This document shows, one piece after another, positions 63,005-64,000 of a stretch of 64,000 bases of DNA. Positions within the stretch are counted from its first letter, which is position 1. Each line of letters begins with the position of its first letter. The notes beneath the pieces were generated by a model. It saw only the letters and a list, made by a program, of their open reading frames with translations. It did no database searches and was not told the origin of the DNA. The stretch is from NCBI RefSeq assembly GCF_046025915.1, contig NZ_JAQQFR010000003.1, forward strand, positions 372,001 to 436,000, given 5' to 3'. The position numbers and the translations under genes were made by a program. This DNA comes from Herbaspirillum rhizosphaerae_A. GTDB lineage: Bacteria > Pseudomonadota > Gammaproteobacteria > Burkholderiales > Burkholderiaceae_D.

Positions 63005-63032
63005 TGGATCCCAGCGTTCGCTGGGGCGACGA
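63005..63032. repeat. Short palindromic intergenic repeat, copy 5 (inverted)
   Basis: GGATCCCAGCGTTCGCTGGG then GCGACGA: CCCAGCG-TT-CGCTGGG hairpin, opposite to copy 4. Confidence 0.7.
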
Positions 63033-63096
63033 ACTAATTGGCGACAACTGGCAGTTGATAGCGCGATGCCGAAGGCGAGCAGGCGGGGCACTTTGG

Positions 63097-63314
63097 CCGC
63101 TTGAGAGTAGCCGGTGGCGGCGGGTATAAATCGGAAAAAGAAGGGAAAAATGTCTGAGCGAAGCGAGTTGTTTTCCCTTCCCGATTTGTGCCTGCCGACG
63201 CCGGGAACCCCCGAAGGGGGCTACGACCCAGCGGTCGCTTCTTTTGCTTACTTTTCTTGGCGAGACAAGAAAAGTGAGTAGCCGCCGGGCTACCCCCGGC
63301 AGGGTTGTCCGAAG
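63097..63314 (-). repeat. Long inverted repeat, right arm
   Basis: Reverse complement of the left arm. Conserved blocks include CCGCTTGAGAGTAGCCGG, AAGAAGGGAAAAATGTCTGA, GTTTTCCCTTCCCGATTT, GGCTACGACCCAGCGGTCGC and GCCGGGCTACCCCCGGCAGG. Confidence 0.88.
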
Positions 63315-63370
63315 CAAGAAAAATATCAAGTGTCATCCGGCCCGTCGTCGGAACAAAAGGAAATAAAACC

Positions 63371-64000
63371 ATGCTGCCGAATCCCCGCCAATTTCTCCTC
63401 GACCTCTACACCGCAGCCGTCTCCGCAGTAAGCGCAGAAAAATCCCTCCCATCCTTCCTGCCCCAACCCCCAAAGCAGGGAAGAACCCTGGTAATAGGCG
63501 CAGGCAAAGGCGCAGCAGCCATGGCTAAAACAGTGGAGCAACACTGGCCCGGCGACCTCTCCGGATTAGTGGTCACAAGATACGGCCACGGCGCCGACTG
63601 CAAAAAAATCGAAGTCGTCGAAGCCTCCCACCCCGTCCCCGACGAAGCCGGTCGCCAAGCCGCCGCACGCATGCTGGCCATGGTCAAAGGCCTCACCAAA
63701 GACGACCTCGTACTCTGCCTGATCTCCGGCGGCGGCTCAGCACTACTGGCGCTCCCCGCCGAAGGCATCACCCTCGAACAAAAGCAGGCGATCAACAAAG
63801 CGCTCCTGAAGAGCGGCGCCAACATCTTTGAAATGAACTGCGTCCGCAAACACCTCTCCGCCATCAAAGGCGGCCGCCTTGCACTAGCCTGTGCACCGGC
63901 ACGCGTGGTGACGCTGATGATTTCCGACATTCCCGGCGACGACCCCGGCATCATCGCCAGCGGCCCGACCTTGCCCGACGCCACCACCTGTGCCGACGCG
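63371..64000 (+). CDS. Glycerate kinase (glycerate 2-kinase / MOFRL family), 3' truncated by window
   Basis: 210 codons are open to the window end without a stop. It starts MLPNPRQFLLDLYTAAVSAV. The glycine-rich blocks VIGAGKGAAAMAKTVEQHW (about 38-56), LISGGGSALLALPAEG (about 117-132), the MNCVRKHLSAIKGGRLA motif and MISDIPGDDPGIIASGPTLP are those of the DUF4147/MOFRL glycerate kinases (TtuD/GckA). It would phosphorylate D-glycerate from GlxR to 2-phosphoglycerate. Codon third positions are unusually rich in C, unlike the 3' end of glxR. The position after gcl-hyi-glxR supports the assignment. Confidence 0.92.
   Translation, partial: MLPNPRQFLLDLYTAAVSAVSAEKSLPSFLPQPPKQGRTLVIGAGKGAAAMAKTVEQHWPGDLSGLVVTRYGHGADCKKIEVVEASHPVPDEAGRQAAARMLAMVKGLTKDDLVLCLISGGGSALLALPAEGITLEQKQAINKALLKSGANIFEMNCVRKHLSAIKGGRLALACAPARVVTLMISDIPGDDPGIIASGPTLPDATTCADA

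Larger units (their letters stand above)
62614..63370. other. 757-bp intergenic region made of nested inverted repeats
   Basis: Nothing coding is supported. Two arms of about 217 bp (62653-62869 and 63097-63314) are inverted copies of each other. The 227-bp spacer holds a second, smaller inverted pair (62941-62974 and 63005-63032). The region separates glxR from glycerate kinase and probably breaks or weakens their co-transcription. Confidence 0.85.

Noticed and set aside
62614..63370. Complete insertion sequence or coding gene within the inverted-repeat region
   Set aside because: All frames are short and shared between the arms by symmetry; no transposase motif or family match was seen.

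Overview
The window is a 64-kb chromosomal segment of a betaproteobacterium, most likely Oxalobacteraceae and close to Herbaspirillum. The reasons are the gene order leuC-(entericidin)-leuD-leuB-asd-fimV-truA-trpF-trpB-trpA-accD-folC-SPOR-cvpA-purF-metZ, the protein sequences themselves, the G+C-rich coding style and the gcl-hyi-glxR cluster. The genus assignment is inference. No rRNA, functional tRNA, CRISPR array, prophage or complete insertion sequence was seen.

Layout. 1-3.4 kb: the end of a chemotaxis receptor gene, a secreted DUF4124 protein, and an A+T-rich island with two divergent paralogous genes of unrecognised function (237 residues each, about 63% identical). 3.5-10.4 kb: FAD-linked oxidase, DUF2069, WrbA, YihY, an Mpo1-like membrane protein, a CBS-pair protein and an LplT-PlsC type fusion. 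10.4-31.8 kb: a conserved biosynthetic block (aroC, M48 lipoprotein, leuC-entericidin-leuD-leuB, asd, fimV, truA, trpFBA, accD, folC, SPOR protein, cvpA, purF, metZ). 31.9-49.1 kb: LOG protein, patatin, hydrolase, PHP, HtpX, YciO-type, M50 protease, trpS, dapA, bamC, metallo-beta-lactamase fold protein, a repeat-rich lipoprotein, RoxA-like oxygenase, slyD, a degenerate metallophosphoesterase and mutS. 49.3-64 kb: purine and glyoxylate metabolism. On the minus strand lies a purine permease-xdhA-xdhB-xdhC-guaD gene set. A LysR regulator gene diverges from gcl-hyi-glxR, which is followed by a glycerate kinase gene cut by the window end.

How the genes fit together. The permease, guanine deaminase and xanthine dehydrogenase would import purines and take them to urate. 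Gcl, Hyi, GlxR and glycerate kinase would take glyoxylate to phosphoglycerate. The connecting urate-to-glyoxylate enzymes are not in the window. The leu, trp, asd/dapA and met genes make amino acids, and accD, folC and purF feed lipid, folate and purine synthesis.

Most noteworthy: the divergent paralog pair with a perfect palindrome in the middle of its intergenic region; a TrpA in which the position of the catalytic Asp60 is Glu; a metallophosphoesterase homologue that has lost nearly all its metal ligands and overlaps mutS; and a roughly 217-bp inverted repeat between glxR and the glycerate kinase gene, around which local G/C strand skew reverses. Most of the window is ordinary core genome, and I did not find a clearly new multi-gene system beyond the paralog pair.
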